Shown here piece after piece: positions 17,110 to 26,598 of a stretch of DNA of 64,000 bases. Every line of letters begins with the position of its first letter. The first letter of the stretch is position 1. The notes below the pieces were generated by a model. The model saw nothing but the letters and a program-made list of their open reading frames with translations, was not told the origin of the DNA and did no database searches. The DNA comes from Vulcanimicrobiota bacterium. GTDB taxonomy: Bacteria > Vulcanimicrobiota > Vulcanimicrobiia > Vulcanimicrobiales > Vulcanimicrobiaceae. Where the stretch lies: NCBI GenBank assembly GCA_027459645.1, contig DAIDHQ010000019.1, forward strand, positions 1-64,000. Reading direction: 5' to 3'. Both the position numbers and the translations under genes were made by a program.

Positions 17110-17432
17110 TGCTGCTCGTTGCAGCGATCGTCGGCGCACCGGCGCCGCAATTCAGCGCGAACGAAGCTTCCGTCGCGACACTCTTTCCGGGCGAACGAAT
17201 CGATTTTACCGGCTCCTACGTGGCACGCCCGGCCCCTCACCTGTTGCGCTATGCGATCACGTGCTGCCGCGCCGACGCGCAACCGGTCGCGTTGCCGCTC
17301 GCGCGAGCGTTGCATGCGCGCGGCTGGGCCCGCGTTCGCGGCGTCGTCATCCGTAGCGGCAACGCACTCGTCGTCGAAGCGCAACGCGTCGACGCCGTCG
17401 CGCCGCCGGCCGATCCGTTCACCTACCGCTAG
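17061..17432 (+). CDS. YcgQ-like protein (DUF1980/TIGR03943 C-terminal domain)
   Basis: A 123-residue protein with an N-terminal hydrophobic signal or anchor followed by about 90 exported residues. The block YAITCCRADAQPVAL near residue 73 is the hallmark of the YcgQ family, and the ending PPADPFTYR fits its C-terminus. B. subtilis YcgQ is more than twice as long, so this keeps only the soluble domain with one membrane anchor. The gene overlaps the permease by 49 bases; ATG 17061 and ATG 17070 are both possible starts. Confidence 0.72.
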   Translation: MRGMVFREGVARALAVMLLVAAIVGAPAPQFSANEASVATLFPGERIDFTGSYVARPAPHLLRYAITCCRADAQPVALPLARALHARGWARVRGVVIRSGNALVVEAQRVDAVAPPADPFTYR

Positions 17433-17437
17433 CGCGG

Positions 17438-17839
17438 TTACGAAAGGTTTTCGCGCTTGCGCGGTTCGAGCAGCTCGATCGGGATGCCGTTGGGATCTTC
17501 CACGAACGCGATGGCGCGCGTACCGCTCGGCGACGTATAGACATCCTTGAGGATCTTGACGCCTTCGCTCTTGAGCCGGTCGACGTACGCGCTCAAATCG
17601 CCGTCGGCTTCGAGCGCCAGGTGTTCGTAGCGATTGCCGATCGCATACGGCGGATGTTCTTCCAGGTCGTACACCAGCTCGATATACGCGTTCCAGTCGC
17701 TGCCGACGAATGCCATATCGGCGTTACCCGGGTAGTGATACGGGCCGTCCAACAGTTTGAGCCCGAGCTTCTTCGTATAAAATTCGATCGACTCGTTCAT
17801 GTCGTTCACGAAGATCGACGTGTGCAGAAATTTCGGCAT
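17438..17839 (-). CDS. Glyoxalase I-like VOC-fold protein
   Basis: A 133-residue vicinal-oxygen-chelate protein made of two beta-alpha-beta-beta-beta modules. His6, Glu54, His73 and Glu122 sit where the four metal ligands of glyoxalase I lie, so lactoylglutathione lyase activity with Ni or Zn is likely. The thiol used (glutathione or another) is not known for this organism. It is convergent with the YcgQ-like gene, five bases away, and divergent from the S41 peptidase. Confidence 0.88.
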   Translation of the reverse strand: MPKFLHTSIFVNDMNESIEFYTKKLGLKLLDGPYHYPGNADMAFVGSDWNAYIELVYDLEEHPPYAIGNRYEHLALEADGDLSAYVDRLKSEGVKILKDVYTSPSGTRAIAFVEDPNGIPIELLEPRKRENLS

Positions 17840-17931
17840 GTACTCTCGGACCCGCGCGGCGCAAAGGCGGTTTCGTTACCTTTCGAAACAATCGAGCCCA
17901 TGCCCCCGTAGGCACTATCGGAGGTACGTTC

Positions 17932-20718
17932 GTGCGTCGATTGATTTCCGTTCTCTTCGTGTGTTGCTATCTGAGCGGGGCGCTACCGGTAGCCGCAGCA
18001 CCCGCTGCTTCTTTGACATCCAGCCCCGAGCAGCGCGTCTTGGCCGCGATGCGGCTATGGGGCGACGTGCGCTTTTTCGATCCGGCGCTGACGCGCGAGA
18101 AGATCGACTGGGATGCCGCATTTCTACGAGCCGAACCGGCCATCGCATCGGCGACCACGCTCGACGCATATCGCGCAGCAATTAACGAAATGCTCGCCCC
18201 GCTGCACGACCCCGCGACCTCGCTCAACACCAATGTGAACGGCGGGTCCGGTCAAATCACCGCAACGATGACCGGCGACGATGCGGTCATTACGTTACCC
18301 GCCGACGCGACCGAAGATCAAAACGCGCTCATGATGCAAGCCGCGAAGGCCGTGAGTGCCGCGAAAAGCGCGCACGCACTCGTCTTTGATCTGCGCGCCG
18401 CCACCGCTGACAACCAGGTTTCCGCATACGTGGCCACGCTGCTTTTTTCGGGATACTCGCCGTTCAAGGCGTTCTGGCACGGATCGATCGCCCTCCCGCG
18501 CGAACGCGAACGCGGCTATTTGGGGTACCCGACCAACGGCGGAGGATACCAGTTCTATTTCGCGCGGGATCGCGTGAACGACGCTTCGGCAGTCGCCGGC
18601 ACGGCAAAACGCGCGCGCCCCATGGCGTTCCTGGTGTCGTCGAAAACGATCTTACCGCCGCTTGCGATCGCTCTCGCGCAAGCGGGAGCCGCGACCATCT
18701 TTACCACCGGCGGCCAGCCGCAAGCGCCGCTGCCGAGCATGGATTCGCTGCAGCTCACCGACGGGCTGAGCGTCTCGATCCGCACGAGCGACATGGCAGA
18801 CGTCGACGAACACGCGCGGTTTGCCACCGCGCAGGCGGCGACCCCGCAAGCGGCGCTGCAACAACTGCACGCGCATCCTTCTGTCGCGGTCGCCTACGCG
18901 GGTCCGCCCCTACCCAAGACGCTTTACGACCGGCCGTATGCCAAGCAGACGTTTCCGCCACTGCCGATGCGATTGCTCGCGATCGCACGGGCGTACAACG
19001 TGATCCGCTACTTCTCGCCGTACCGCGACCTGATGCATGACGACTGGGACGCAGCCGCGTTGCAAGCCATCGACGATGAAACGCGGGCAACCGACGCGCG
19101 CGGCTACGTCATGGCGCTCATGAAATTCTACGCGCATCTGCACGACTCGCACGGATTCGTCGGCGGAACGGAAGTCAACGCTCTCTTCGGCGCGGGCCCG
19201 CCGTTTATCGTGCGTTACCTCCACGGACGCGCCGTCGTCACGCAGCTGCTCATGCCTTCTGCATTAAAGGGCTTGCACGTGGGCGACGTGATCGACGACG
19301 TCGACGGCGTTCCCGTCGATCGCGCGATGAAGGCGGTCGGGCCGTATCTGAACGCATCGACGCCGCAGGCCGCACGCGCGTCTGCGCTGCGTGCCGCATA
19401 CATGCCCTCGGTCTTTAGCGGCAAAGCGGACACGACGCTGCGCATCCGCGTGCATTCGCCGGGATCGCGTGCGTACCGCACGCTAACCGTTACGCGCGTT
19501 AGCGGCCTGCAAGCACCCGAAAAAACCGGTCCGGTATACCGGATTCTTCCGGGCAACGTCGGCTACGTCGATTTCGATCGTTTGGAACCGGGCCAGGTCG
19601 ACGCAATGTTTTCCGCACTACGCAACACGCGCGCCATCGTCTTTGACAATCGCGGGTATCCGCGCGGCGCCGCGTGGGCCGTCGCACCGCGTCTCACGAC
19701 GCGGACGAACGTTCGTCTCGCGCTCTTTAATACGCCGCTCGTCAACGGCCCGCTCGATGTCGACAGCGGGGCGCAAACGCTCCCGGTGTATCGCAACTTC
19801 TACCAAATGCTGGGAGCCGCGAGCGGCCCCCGCTATCTGAAACCGACGGTAATGCTGATCGACGAGCGATCGGTCAGCCAGTCGGAACATAGTGCGCTCT
19901 TCTTCCGCGCCGTCAACGGCACGCGCTTCGTCGGAACGCCGACGAACGGCGCGGACGGCGACGTGACGCAGATGGTCGCGCCGGGTGGCGTGGCGCTGTA
20001 CTTCAGCGGCGAAGGCGTTCGCTACCCCGACGGAAAGCAACTGCAACGCGTCGGCATACAACCCGACGTGCGTGTCGAACCGAAAGCGAGCGACATCGCG
20101 CACGGAAACGACGTCGTGTTGCAGGCCGGGTTGCGTGAGGCGCTACGCCTCTCGCATGCTAGTGCCGCGATGCAAATGCGTGCGGTACGCGAGGAGGCTG
20201 CGCACGAGCGGGCCGCGTTCGTGCGTCCGCCGGCCGCCACCGCACCCGTCGCCGGAACGCAAGCGCACGCGCTTGGCAGCGCATGGGCAGCGGGCAGCGC
20301 AAAATACGCAGGCTCGACGCAGCCTGCGGGAGGCGCGGGCGGCGGACCGGAGATCACGCTGACATCGGTCGCTTCGGCAATAACGCCCAGCGACTTCGGA
20401 ACCTACGCGCAGACGCTCGACGTCAAACCGTATCTCGGCAAGACCATTCGCGTGAGCGGGTTTCTCAGCACGCAAAACGTGACGGGCGGCGCGGGATTTT
20501 GGCTGCGTATCGACGGCCCTTCACGGCAATTCGACAACATGCAGAATCGATGGCTGAGCGGCACGACCGCATGGAAGCCGTTCGCGATCGTCTTGCACGT
20601 ACCGCAAGACGCGACCGGCGCGGTGCTCGGCCTACTGCTCGTCGGTACCGGTACGGTTCACGGCTCGAGGCTGACCGTCGATGTCGTACCCGACACGACG
20701 CCGACCACCGCGATGTAA
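17932..20718 (+). CDS. Secreted S41-family peptidase with accessory domains
   Basis: A 928-residue exported protein. Residues 1-23 are a signal peptide (MRRLISVLFVCCYL..., ending near AAA). Residues about 30-330 look like a degenerate, non-catalytic S41 copy. About 340-410 is the alpha-helical N-terminal part of the active unit, 420-525 a PDZ-like domain, and 535-720 the S41 core with DNRGYPRG and the nucleophile region DERSVSQSEHSALFF at 644-658. The Lys that pairs with Ser in CtpA is missing (GTPTNGADGD follows instead), as in tricorn-like members. Residues 815-925 form a beta-sandwich that may bind carbohydrate. GTG start with GGAGG upstream. Confidence 0.82.
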   Translation: MRRLISVLFVCCYLSGALPVAAAPAASLTSSPEQRVLAAMRLWGDVRFFDPALTREKIDWDAAFLRAEPAIASATTLDAYRAAINEMLAPLHDPATSLNTNVNGGSGQITATMTGDDAVITLPADATEDQNALMMQAAKAVSAAKSAHALVFDLRAATADNQVSAYVATLLFSGYSPFKAFWHGSIALPRERERGYLGYPTNGGGYQFYFARDRVNDASAVAGTAKRARPMAFLVSSKTILPPLAIALAQAGAATIFTTGGQPQAPLPSMDSLQLTDGLSVSIRTSDMADVDEHARFATAQAATPQAALQQLHAHPSVAVAYAGPPLPKTLYDRPYAKQTFPPLPMRLLAIARAYNVIRYFSPYRDLMHDDWDAAALQAIDDETRATDARGYVMALMKFYAHLHDSHGFVGGTEVNALFGAGPPFIVRYLHGRAVVTQLLMPSALKGLHVGDVIDDVDGVPVDRAMKAVGPYLNASTPQAARASALRAAYMPSVFSGKADTTLRIRVHSPGSRAYRTLTVTRVSGLQAPEKTGPVYRILPGNVGYVDFDRLEPGQVDAMFSALRNTRAIVFDNRGYPRGAAWAVAPRLTTRTNVRLALFNTPLVNGPLDVDSGAQTLPVYRNFYQMLGAASGPRYLKPTVMLIDERSVSQSEHSALFFRAVNGTRFVGTPTNGADGDVTQMVAPGGVALYFSGEGVRYPDGKQLQRVGIQPDVRVEPKASDIAHGNDVVLQAGLREALRLSHASAAMQMRAVREEAAHERAAFVRPPAATAPVAGTQAHALGSAWAAGSAKYAGSTQPAGGAGGGPEITLTSVASAITPSDFGTYAQTLDVKPYLGKTIRVSGFLSTQNVTGGAGFWLRIDGPSRQFDNMQNRWLSGTTAWKPFAIVLHVPQDATGAVLGLLLVGTGTVHGSRLTVDVVPDTTPTTAM

Positions 20719-20720
20719 CT

Positions 20721-22295
20721 TCAGTGCAGGAAGTAGCGGTAGCTCGAGAAGACGAGCGCGATTCCTAGACGGTCGGCGGCGGCAATCACGTCGTCGTCGC
20801 GCACGGAGCCGCCGGGCGCGATCACCGCGGTGCAGCCGCCTTCGGCCGCCGCTTCCAAACCGTCGGAAAACGGGAAGAACCCGTCGCTTGCGCAGGCCGC
20901 GCCTTTTGCGCCGTCGCCCGCGCGAAACGCGGCGATCTTGACGGCGCTCACGCGATTGGTCTGCCCCGCGCAGATGCCGCGCGTCGTGCCGCCCTTGACG
21001 ATCACGATGCCGTTCGATTTCACGTGACGCACGACATCCCACGCAAAGGCGAGATCGTGCCATTCCTGCGCCGTGGGGTGCCGTTTCGAAACGACCTTCC
21101 ATTCTTCGGGCGGTGCTTCGGGGTTATCGTCTTCGGCCAAGACGCCGCCGAGCGCCGAACGCACGCGCAGCTCGTGCGCGAGCTCATCCGGCAACGACGG
21201 CGCGAAACGCATCACGCGCAGATTCTTTTTCTTCTTCAGAATTGCGAGCGCGTCGTCGTCGAAGGCCGGCGCCGCGACGATCTCCAGGAAGAACTTCGAA
21301 AGCGATTCGGCCGCGGCGCGGTCCACCCGTCCGTCGGTCGCCACGATGCCGCCGTATGCCGAGACGGGGTCGGCTTCGAGCGCATCGGCGATCGCTTTTG
21401 CGACGCTGGAACGCTGTGCGACGCCGCACGGAACCGTATGCTTTACCACCGCCGCGCGCGCGAATCGCTCGCGCTCGCTGCCGAATTCCGCACCCAAGGC
21501 GCTACGCGAAAGCAGCCGCAGCGTTCCATCGAGATCGAGCAGGTTGTTGTAGGAGAGCGCCTTGCCGTGCAATTGCTCCGGCAGCCGTTCCGCCCGGTCC
21601 AGATAAAAGGCGGCGCGATTCTGCGGGTTGGTTCCGTAACGAAGCCGCTGCGAGAGCGGCAGCGTTAATGCGAGCGCACCGGGAAGATCGCTCGGCAGAT
21701 ATTCGCCCTCGGAACCGAGGTAGTGCGAGATTGCGGCGTCGTATTCGGCGGTGCGCTCGAACGCCGCGACCGCAAATTTGCGCCGCAGCTGCTGCGGAAC
21801 CGCGCCCGAGCGGAACGCCTGCAAGAAGCCCCCGTACTGCGACGGGTGCGTCAGCACGCAGACGTGCGCGAAATTCTTCGCGGCGGCGCGCAACAGCGAC
21901 ACGCCGCCGATGTCGATCTGCTCGATCGCCTCGGGAAGCGTCGTGCCCTCGCGCGCGACGGTCGCTTCGAACGGATATAAATTCACGCACACGACCGTGA
22001 TCGGCGCGATCGCGTACTTTTCGGCCTGCACACGGTGCTCGGCGTTGTCCCGATCGTAGAGAATCGCGCCGAAGACCTTCGGGTGCAGCGTCTTCACGCG
22101 CCCGTCGAAGAGCGGCGGGAAGCCCGTCATCTGCTCGACGTCGTATGCGGGAATGCCGTGATCCTCGAGATGCTTCTTGGTGCCGCCGGTCGCGTAGATT
22201 ACGGTACCGGCATCGTGCAGCGCCTGCGCTACCTCGAGCGATCCCGTCTTGTCCGAAAGCGAAAAGAGCGCCGCAGGACGGTGGGTGTCAGGCAA
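20721..22295 (-). CDS. purH: AICAR formyltransferase / IMP cyclohydrolase
   Basis: A 524-residue bifunctional enzyme for the last two steps of purine synthesis. The IMP cyclohydrolase domain (1-200) begins ALFSLSDKTGS and contains ATGGTKKHL and FDGRVKTLHPKVFG. The C-terminal domain carries KHTVPCGVA and the catalytic region of AICAR transformylase. Length is normal. The start overlaps the smc stop by eight bases, so it is read on the same transcript as fabF-rnc-smc. Confidence 0.97.
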   Translation of the reverse strand: MPDTHRPAALFSLSDKTGSLEVAQALHDAGTVIYATGGTKKHLEDHGIPAYDVEQMTGFPPLFDGRVKTLHPKVFGAILYDRDNAEHRVQAEKYAIAPITVVCVNLYPFEATVAREGTTLPEAIEQIDIGGVSLLRAAAKNFAHVCVLTHPSQYGGFLQAFRSGAVPQQLRRKFAVAAFERTAEYDAAISHYLGSEGEYLPSDLPGALALTLPLSQRLRYGTNPQNRAAFYLDRAERLPEQLHGKALSYNNLLDLDGTLRLLSRSALGAEFGSERERFARAAVVKHTVPCGVAQRSSVAKAIADALEADPVSAYGGIVATDGRVDRAAAESLSKFFLEIVAAPAFDDDALAILKKKKNLRVMRFAPSLPDELAHELRVRSALGGVLAEDDNPEAPPEEWKVVSKRHPTAQEWHDLAFAWDVVRHVKSNGIVIVKGGTTRGICAGQTNRVSAVKIAAFRAGDGAKGAACASDGFFPFSDGLEAAAEGGCTAVIAPGGSVRDDDVIAAADRLGIALVFSSYRYFLH

Positions 22296-25200
22296 GAGCG
22301 AGCTCCGGCGGCTGTTCGCGCTGGCTCAGCGTCGCGGCGATGAGCGTCGAGCAGCCGGGCTCCTTCATCGTTACGCCGTACATGCGATCCGCCAACTCCA
22401 TCGTCTTTTTGTTGTGCGTGACGATGATCATCTGCGAATCCATCGCCATCTCGCGCACCATGCTCGAGAAGCGTTCGACGTTAGCGTCGTCGAGCGCCGC
22501 GTCGACTTCGTCCAGCAGATAGAACGGCGACGGTTTCACCTTGATGAGCGCAAAGATCAGCGCCGCGGCCGTCATCGCGCGTTCGCCGCCGGAAAGCGCC
22601 GTGAGCGGCATCAGCTTCTTGCCGGGCGGCTGCACCGAAATTTCGATGCCGGTTTCCGAGAGATTCTCCGGATTGGTCTGCCACATCTTGGCGTTACCGC
22701 CGGGGAAGAGTTTCGCGTACATCTCCGTGAACGCCGCCGAAACCTTTTCGAACGTCTCGTTGAACTGTTCCTGACTTTGCGCTTCGATCTCTTTGATCGA
22801 TTGCAGCAGCGTCTCGCGCGCCGAGGCGAGGTCTTCTAACTGGGTTCGCAGGAACGTCTCGCGTTCCGTAAGTTCTTCACGTTCGGCTTCCGCGTTGAGA
22901 TTCACGTTGGCCGAAAGGCGTGCGAGCTCTTCGCGCAAGCGCGGCAGCTCTTCCATCACCGTATCGGATTCTTGCGCGTACCGTTCTTCGACGTCCTTGC
23001 ATTCGTCGTCGGTCGCGGGGTTCTGCGCGAACTGCGAAACCAGCATGCCGAGCTCCGCTTCGATCTCGGCAAGGCGCGTGCGATGGCGCTCGCCGCCGGC
23101 CGCCGCTTCCCGTTCGTCGTTCTCCGCGCCGCGAAGATCCGATTCCAGCTGCAGCAACGCGTTCGCGGTCGTTTCACGCTCGCGCCGCGCCACGTCGAGC
23201 TGCGCGTCGAGCTCGCTGACGCCGCGGCGCAATCCGTCGAGATGTTCGTGCGACGTGCGCGTCTGTTCGAGGAGCGCGCCGATCTCGGCAAGCATCGATT
23301 CGCGGGCCCGCGTTGCGCGCTGGCTGTCGACATCGAGCATCCCCAGGCGGCCCTTCGCGGCGTCGCGTTCTGCCGTAAGCGCGGCGATGCGTTCGCGAAG
23401 ATCGCCGGCGCGATGGGTCGCATCGGCCTGCACGCCCTCCGCCTGCGCGATTTCTTCGCGGGCACGCGCAAGTTCGGCCTCAAGGCGGCGACGCTCTTCA
23501 TCGCTGTGCATCGCTTCCGCCTCGCCGCCTTCGAGCAAGTGTTCGCGCGAACGCGCCTCGTGCGCTTGCGCGGCGAGCGCTTCGATACGCGCGCGCGCAT
23601 CTTGCACTTCCGCGTTCATGCGTTCGAGCTCGCTATTGAGCCCGACCATCTCCGTGCGCAATTCGGCCGCCTGTAATTCGATGCGCCCGAGCGATTCGCG
23701 AGCCGCGTCGCGCTGCGCGATCGCTGACTCGACGCGCACGCTTGCCTCCTGCGCTTCGCGTTCGAGCGATTCCATCTTCGCGCGCATGCCGACCAGCTGC
23801 TCGCGCAACGCGTGCGCCTGCGCGCGGCGTCCGAGAATCGATTTCTCGCGGCGGAACCGGCCGCCGGTAATTGCACCGCCGCCGGCGATCTGTTCGCCCG
23901 CGAGGGTCACGATCGTGTCGCGGAATCCGCGCCCGCGCACGAGCGCGATGCCGGTCTGCAGCGTGTCGACGATGAGGACGTTGCCGACCAGGAAACGTAC
24001 GACGCCTTCGTACTGCGGCTCGGTCTTGACGAGCGTGTGCGCGTAGCCGATCACGCCGTCGGTCGAATGCAGTTCGGGCGTCATCTGCTTCGCGTCGCGA
24101 TTGGCGAGCGTGTCGAGCGGCAAGAAGGTTGCCCGGCCCGACTCACTACGGTTCAAGAATTCGATCGCGCGTTCCGCGTCTTCCGACGTGCGCGTGACGA
24201 TGTTCGAAAGACGGGCGCCGAACGCTATATCTAGCGCGCGCGCGTAGCGCTCGTCGGTCGTGATGAGATTCGAGACGATACCTTCGATGCCGCGAAGCTC
24301 GCCGCGCTGCCAGGCCTCGACGACCGCACGCGTGCCAGGCACGTGCCCTTCGAGCGATGCTTCGAGTTCCTCGATGGTGTGCAGCCGCGATTCGGCCGCC
24401 TTGACGTCGCCGGTTTGCTCGCGATGCGCCGCTAGCGCCACCGCCAGCACGTCCTGCGCGTGCGTGACCGCGTGTTCGGCGGTTTCGAAACTGCGCCGCG
24501 CATCGGTCAGCTGCGACTCCAGCGTGCCCAGCGCCGCTTCTCGTTCCGAATAACGTTGCGTCGCGCTGCCGGTCGCGAGTTCGAGCTGCCCCGTTCGCTC
24601 GCGTGCGGCATGCAGTTCGCCTTCCAAACGTTCGGCTTCCGCGCGAAGGTTTTCGCTTTGCACGCGTCGTTCCGCACGTTTCGCGGCAACCTCGGCAGCG
24701 GCGGATTCGACCTGCCGCAACTGCGTGAAGATCGCGTCGAGCTGCGCGCGCGCTTGGGCGAGTGCCGTCTGCGCCTCCAATTCGCGTTCGCGCGCGGATT
24801 CCACGTCGCTCGCGAGCGGCGCCAACCGCTCTTCCAGCGCGGCAATCGTCGAACCGAGCGCTTCGCGTTCGGCTTGCACGCGCGCGGCGTCTTCGGAAGT
24901 CTGCGTGGACTGCGCCTCGAGTGCCTCTCGGCGCGCCAGCGCCGCCGCATAATCCGCTTCGATCCGCGCGAGTTCGCCGCGCTTGGTCTGCGCCTGCGAG
25001 CGGATCTCTTCGAGCTGCAATTCTTGCTGGTACGCACGCGTGCGCAGTTCCGCCAGATTGGCGCCGAGCTGCGCGACGCGCGCTGCCGCCGCGCTGCGAA
25101 CTTCTTCTTGCTTTTCGAGTTCCAGGCGAAGCATCTCGCGTTCCGCGCGGCGCGATTCGCTCGCGCGCATGTACGAGAGAATCTCCAGATCGCGCACGCG

Positions 25201-25860
25201 CGCGCTCACCTTGCGGTAGCGCTTGGCGCGGCGCACCTGCGTGTCGAGTTCGGGAATGCGGCGTTCGAGTTCCGAGATCAGATCGTTGATGCGGATCGCG
25301 TTCTGTTCGGTTTGCTCGAGGCGGCGCATCGACTCGTGCTTGCGCGCGAGAAACTTGTTGATACCCGCCGTCTCTTCGAAGAGCGCGCGGCGCTCCGTCG
25401 GCTTGCTCGTGAGAATCGAATCGATCTGCCCCTGCGAGACGATCGAGTACGAACCCGGGCCGAGACCAGTGCCCATAAGCAATTCGACGATGTCTTTCAA
25501 CCGCACCTGATTGCGGTTGATGAAATATTCGCTGTCGCCGCCGCGATAGGTACGGCGCGTGATCTCGACTTCGGAATAATCCGTCGGCAGCTTGTGATCG
25601 GTGTTGTCGAACGTGACGGCGACTTCGGCAAGCCCGAGCGGCTTGCGCTTCTCGTTACCGGCAAAGATCACGTCTTCCAGCTTGCCCGAACGCAATTGGC
25701 GGCTCGACGTTTCGCCGAGTACCCAGCGAAACGCATCGACGAGGTTCGATTTGCCCGAGCCGTTCGGCCCCACGACGGCGGTGATGCCGTGCGAGAAATC
25801 GAGCGACGTCGGCTCTGCAAACGTCTTAAAGCCGAAAGCCTTGATCTTCTTTAGTTTCAT
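22288..25860 (-). CDS. smc: Chromosome segregation ATPase SMC
   Basis: A protein of about 1,190 residues that dimerises through its hinge and, with ScpA/ScpB, loads at parS via ParB to organise origin-proximal DNA. Visible are the Walker A GPNGSGKSN near residue 32, two long coiled coils, a hinge near 500-660, and the C-terminal signature LSGGERAMTAAALIFAL followed by Walker B FYLLDEVDAALDD. ATG 25860 has GGAG 11 bases upstream; a GTG 12 bases further upstream is an alternative. It lies between rnc and purH. Confidence 0.97.
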   Translation of the reverse strand: MKLKKIKAFGFKTFAEPTSLDFSHGITAVVGPNGSGKSNLVDAFRWVLGETSSRQLRSGKLEDVIFAGNEKRKPLGLAEVAVTFDNTDHKLPTDYSEVEITRRTYRGGDSEYFINRNQVRLKDIVELLMGTGLGPGSYSIVSQGQIDSILTSKPTERRALFEETAGINKFLARKHESMRRLEQTEQNAIRINDLISELERRIPELDTQVRRAKRYRKVSARVRDLEILSYMRASESRRAEREMLRLELEKQEEVRSAAAARVAQLGANLAELRTRAYQQELQLEEIRSQAQTKRGELARIEADYAAALARREALEAQSTQTSEDAARVQAEREALGSTIAALEERLAPLASDVESARERELEAQTALAQARAQLDAIFTQLRQVESAAAEVAAKRAERRVQSENLRAEAERLEGELHAARERTGQLELATGSATQRYSEREAALGTLESQLTDARRSFETAEHAVTHAQDVLAVALAAHREQTGDVKAAESRLHTIEELEASLEGHVPGTRAVVEAWQRGELRGIEGIVSNLITTDERYARALDIAFGARLSNIVTRTSEDAERAIEFLNRSESGRATFLPLDTLANRDAKQMTPELHSTDGVIGYAHTLVKTEPQYEGVVRFLVGNVLIVDTLQTGIALVRGRGFRDTIVTLAGEQIAGGGAITGGRFRREKSILGRRAQAHALREQLVGMRAKMESLEREAQEASVRVESAIAQRDAARESLGRIELQAAELRTEMVGLNSELERMNAEVQDARARIEALAAQAHEARSREHLLEGGEAEAMHSDEERRRLEAELARAREEIAQAEGVQADATHRAGDLRERIAALTAERDAAKGRLGMLDVDSQRATRARESMLAEIGALLEQTRTSHEHLDGLRRGVSELDAQLDVARRERETTANALLQLESDLRGAENDEREAAAGGERHRTRLAEIEAELGMLVSQFAQNPATDDECKDVEERYAQESDTVMEELPRLREELARLSANVNLNAEAEREELTERETFLRTQLEDLASARETLLQSIKEIEAQSQEQFNETFEKVSAAFTEMYAKLFPGGNAKMWQTNPENLSETGIEISVQPPGKKLMPLTALSGGERAMTAAALIFALIKVKPSPFYLLDEVDAALDDANVERFSSMVREMAMDSQMIIVTHNKKTMELADRMYGVTMKEPGCSTLIAATLSQREQPPELALA

Positions 25861-25903
25861 TTTCCCAGGCACTCCGCGGTTGGGGCGGATGTGATTCTAT
25901 TTT

Positions 25904-26593
25904 TCACTTGAGCGCAGCTAAGGCCGCCTCAGCGGCGGCCTGTTGCGCGGCCTTCTTCGATGCGCCGCGCCCGGTCCCCAGTGTTTTTCCGTTAACGATT
26001 GCCTCGGAGCGGAATTTTGGCTCCTGGGGCGTCCCCTCGCTGTGCTCGCGGTAGGTAGGCGTCGCGGAAAGGTGCTCCTGCGCGTAATGCTGCAGGCGCG
26101 TCTTCGCATCCAGCAGGGCATCGGGCGCATGGTCGAGCTGTTCGATGTGCTCGGCGGTCACGAAGCGCCGCGCCTTCTCGTGCCCGTACGTCAGCTCCAG
26201 CGCCGCCACGACGGCTTCGAACGCCGCCGCTAAGATCGACGTGTTGTCGCTTCCTCCGGCCGCACGCATGCCCGCGCCGAGCTGCACGAGATCCGAGAAG
26301 CCGAGACGGCGCGCGGTCGTTGCCAGCTGCGCGTCGTTGACGATCGCCGCCTTGCGTACCGTGAGCTGGCCTTCCGGCTCATCGGGGAAATGCCGGTAGA
26401 GCCATCCCGCGGTGATCGATCCGAGCACCGAGTCGCCGTAGAACTCCATGCGTTCGTTCGACTCACCGCCGTGCTCTTTTGCGTAGCTTTCGTGGACGAA
26501 CGCTTGCTCGACCAGCGAGAGATCGCCCGCAGCGCGGACGCCCGCGCGCTTCACCAGCGCGCGCAAGCGCCGCCGGTGATTTTCACCCGCCAT
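25904..26593 (-). CDS. rnc: Ribonuclease III
   Basis: A 229-residue double-strand-specific RNase that processes rRNA precursors. The catalytic signature NERMEFYGDSVLGSITAG sits near residues 43-60, and a C-terminal dsRNA-binding domain ends with GRGASKKAAQQAAAEAAL. The ATG at 26593 lies five bases after the fabF stop; the in-frame upstream extension runs over fabF. The fabF-rnc-smc order is widespread in bacteria. Confidence 0.96.
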   Translation of the reverse strand: MAGENHRRRLRALVKRAGVRAAGDLSLVEQAFVHESYAKEHGGESNERMEFYGDSVLGSITAGWLYRHFPDEPEGQLTVRKAAIVNDAQLATTARRLGFSDLVQLGAGMRAAGGSDNTSILAAAFEAVVAALELTYGHEKARRFVTAEHIEQLDHAPDALLDAKTRLQHYAQEHLSATPTYREHSEGTPQEPKFRSEAIVNGKTLGTGRGASKKAAQQAAAEAALAALK

Positions 26594-26598
26594 CCGCG

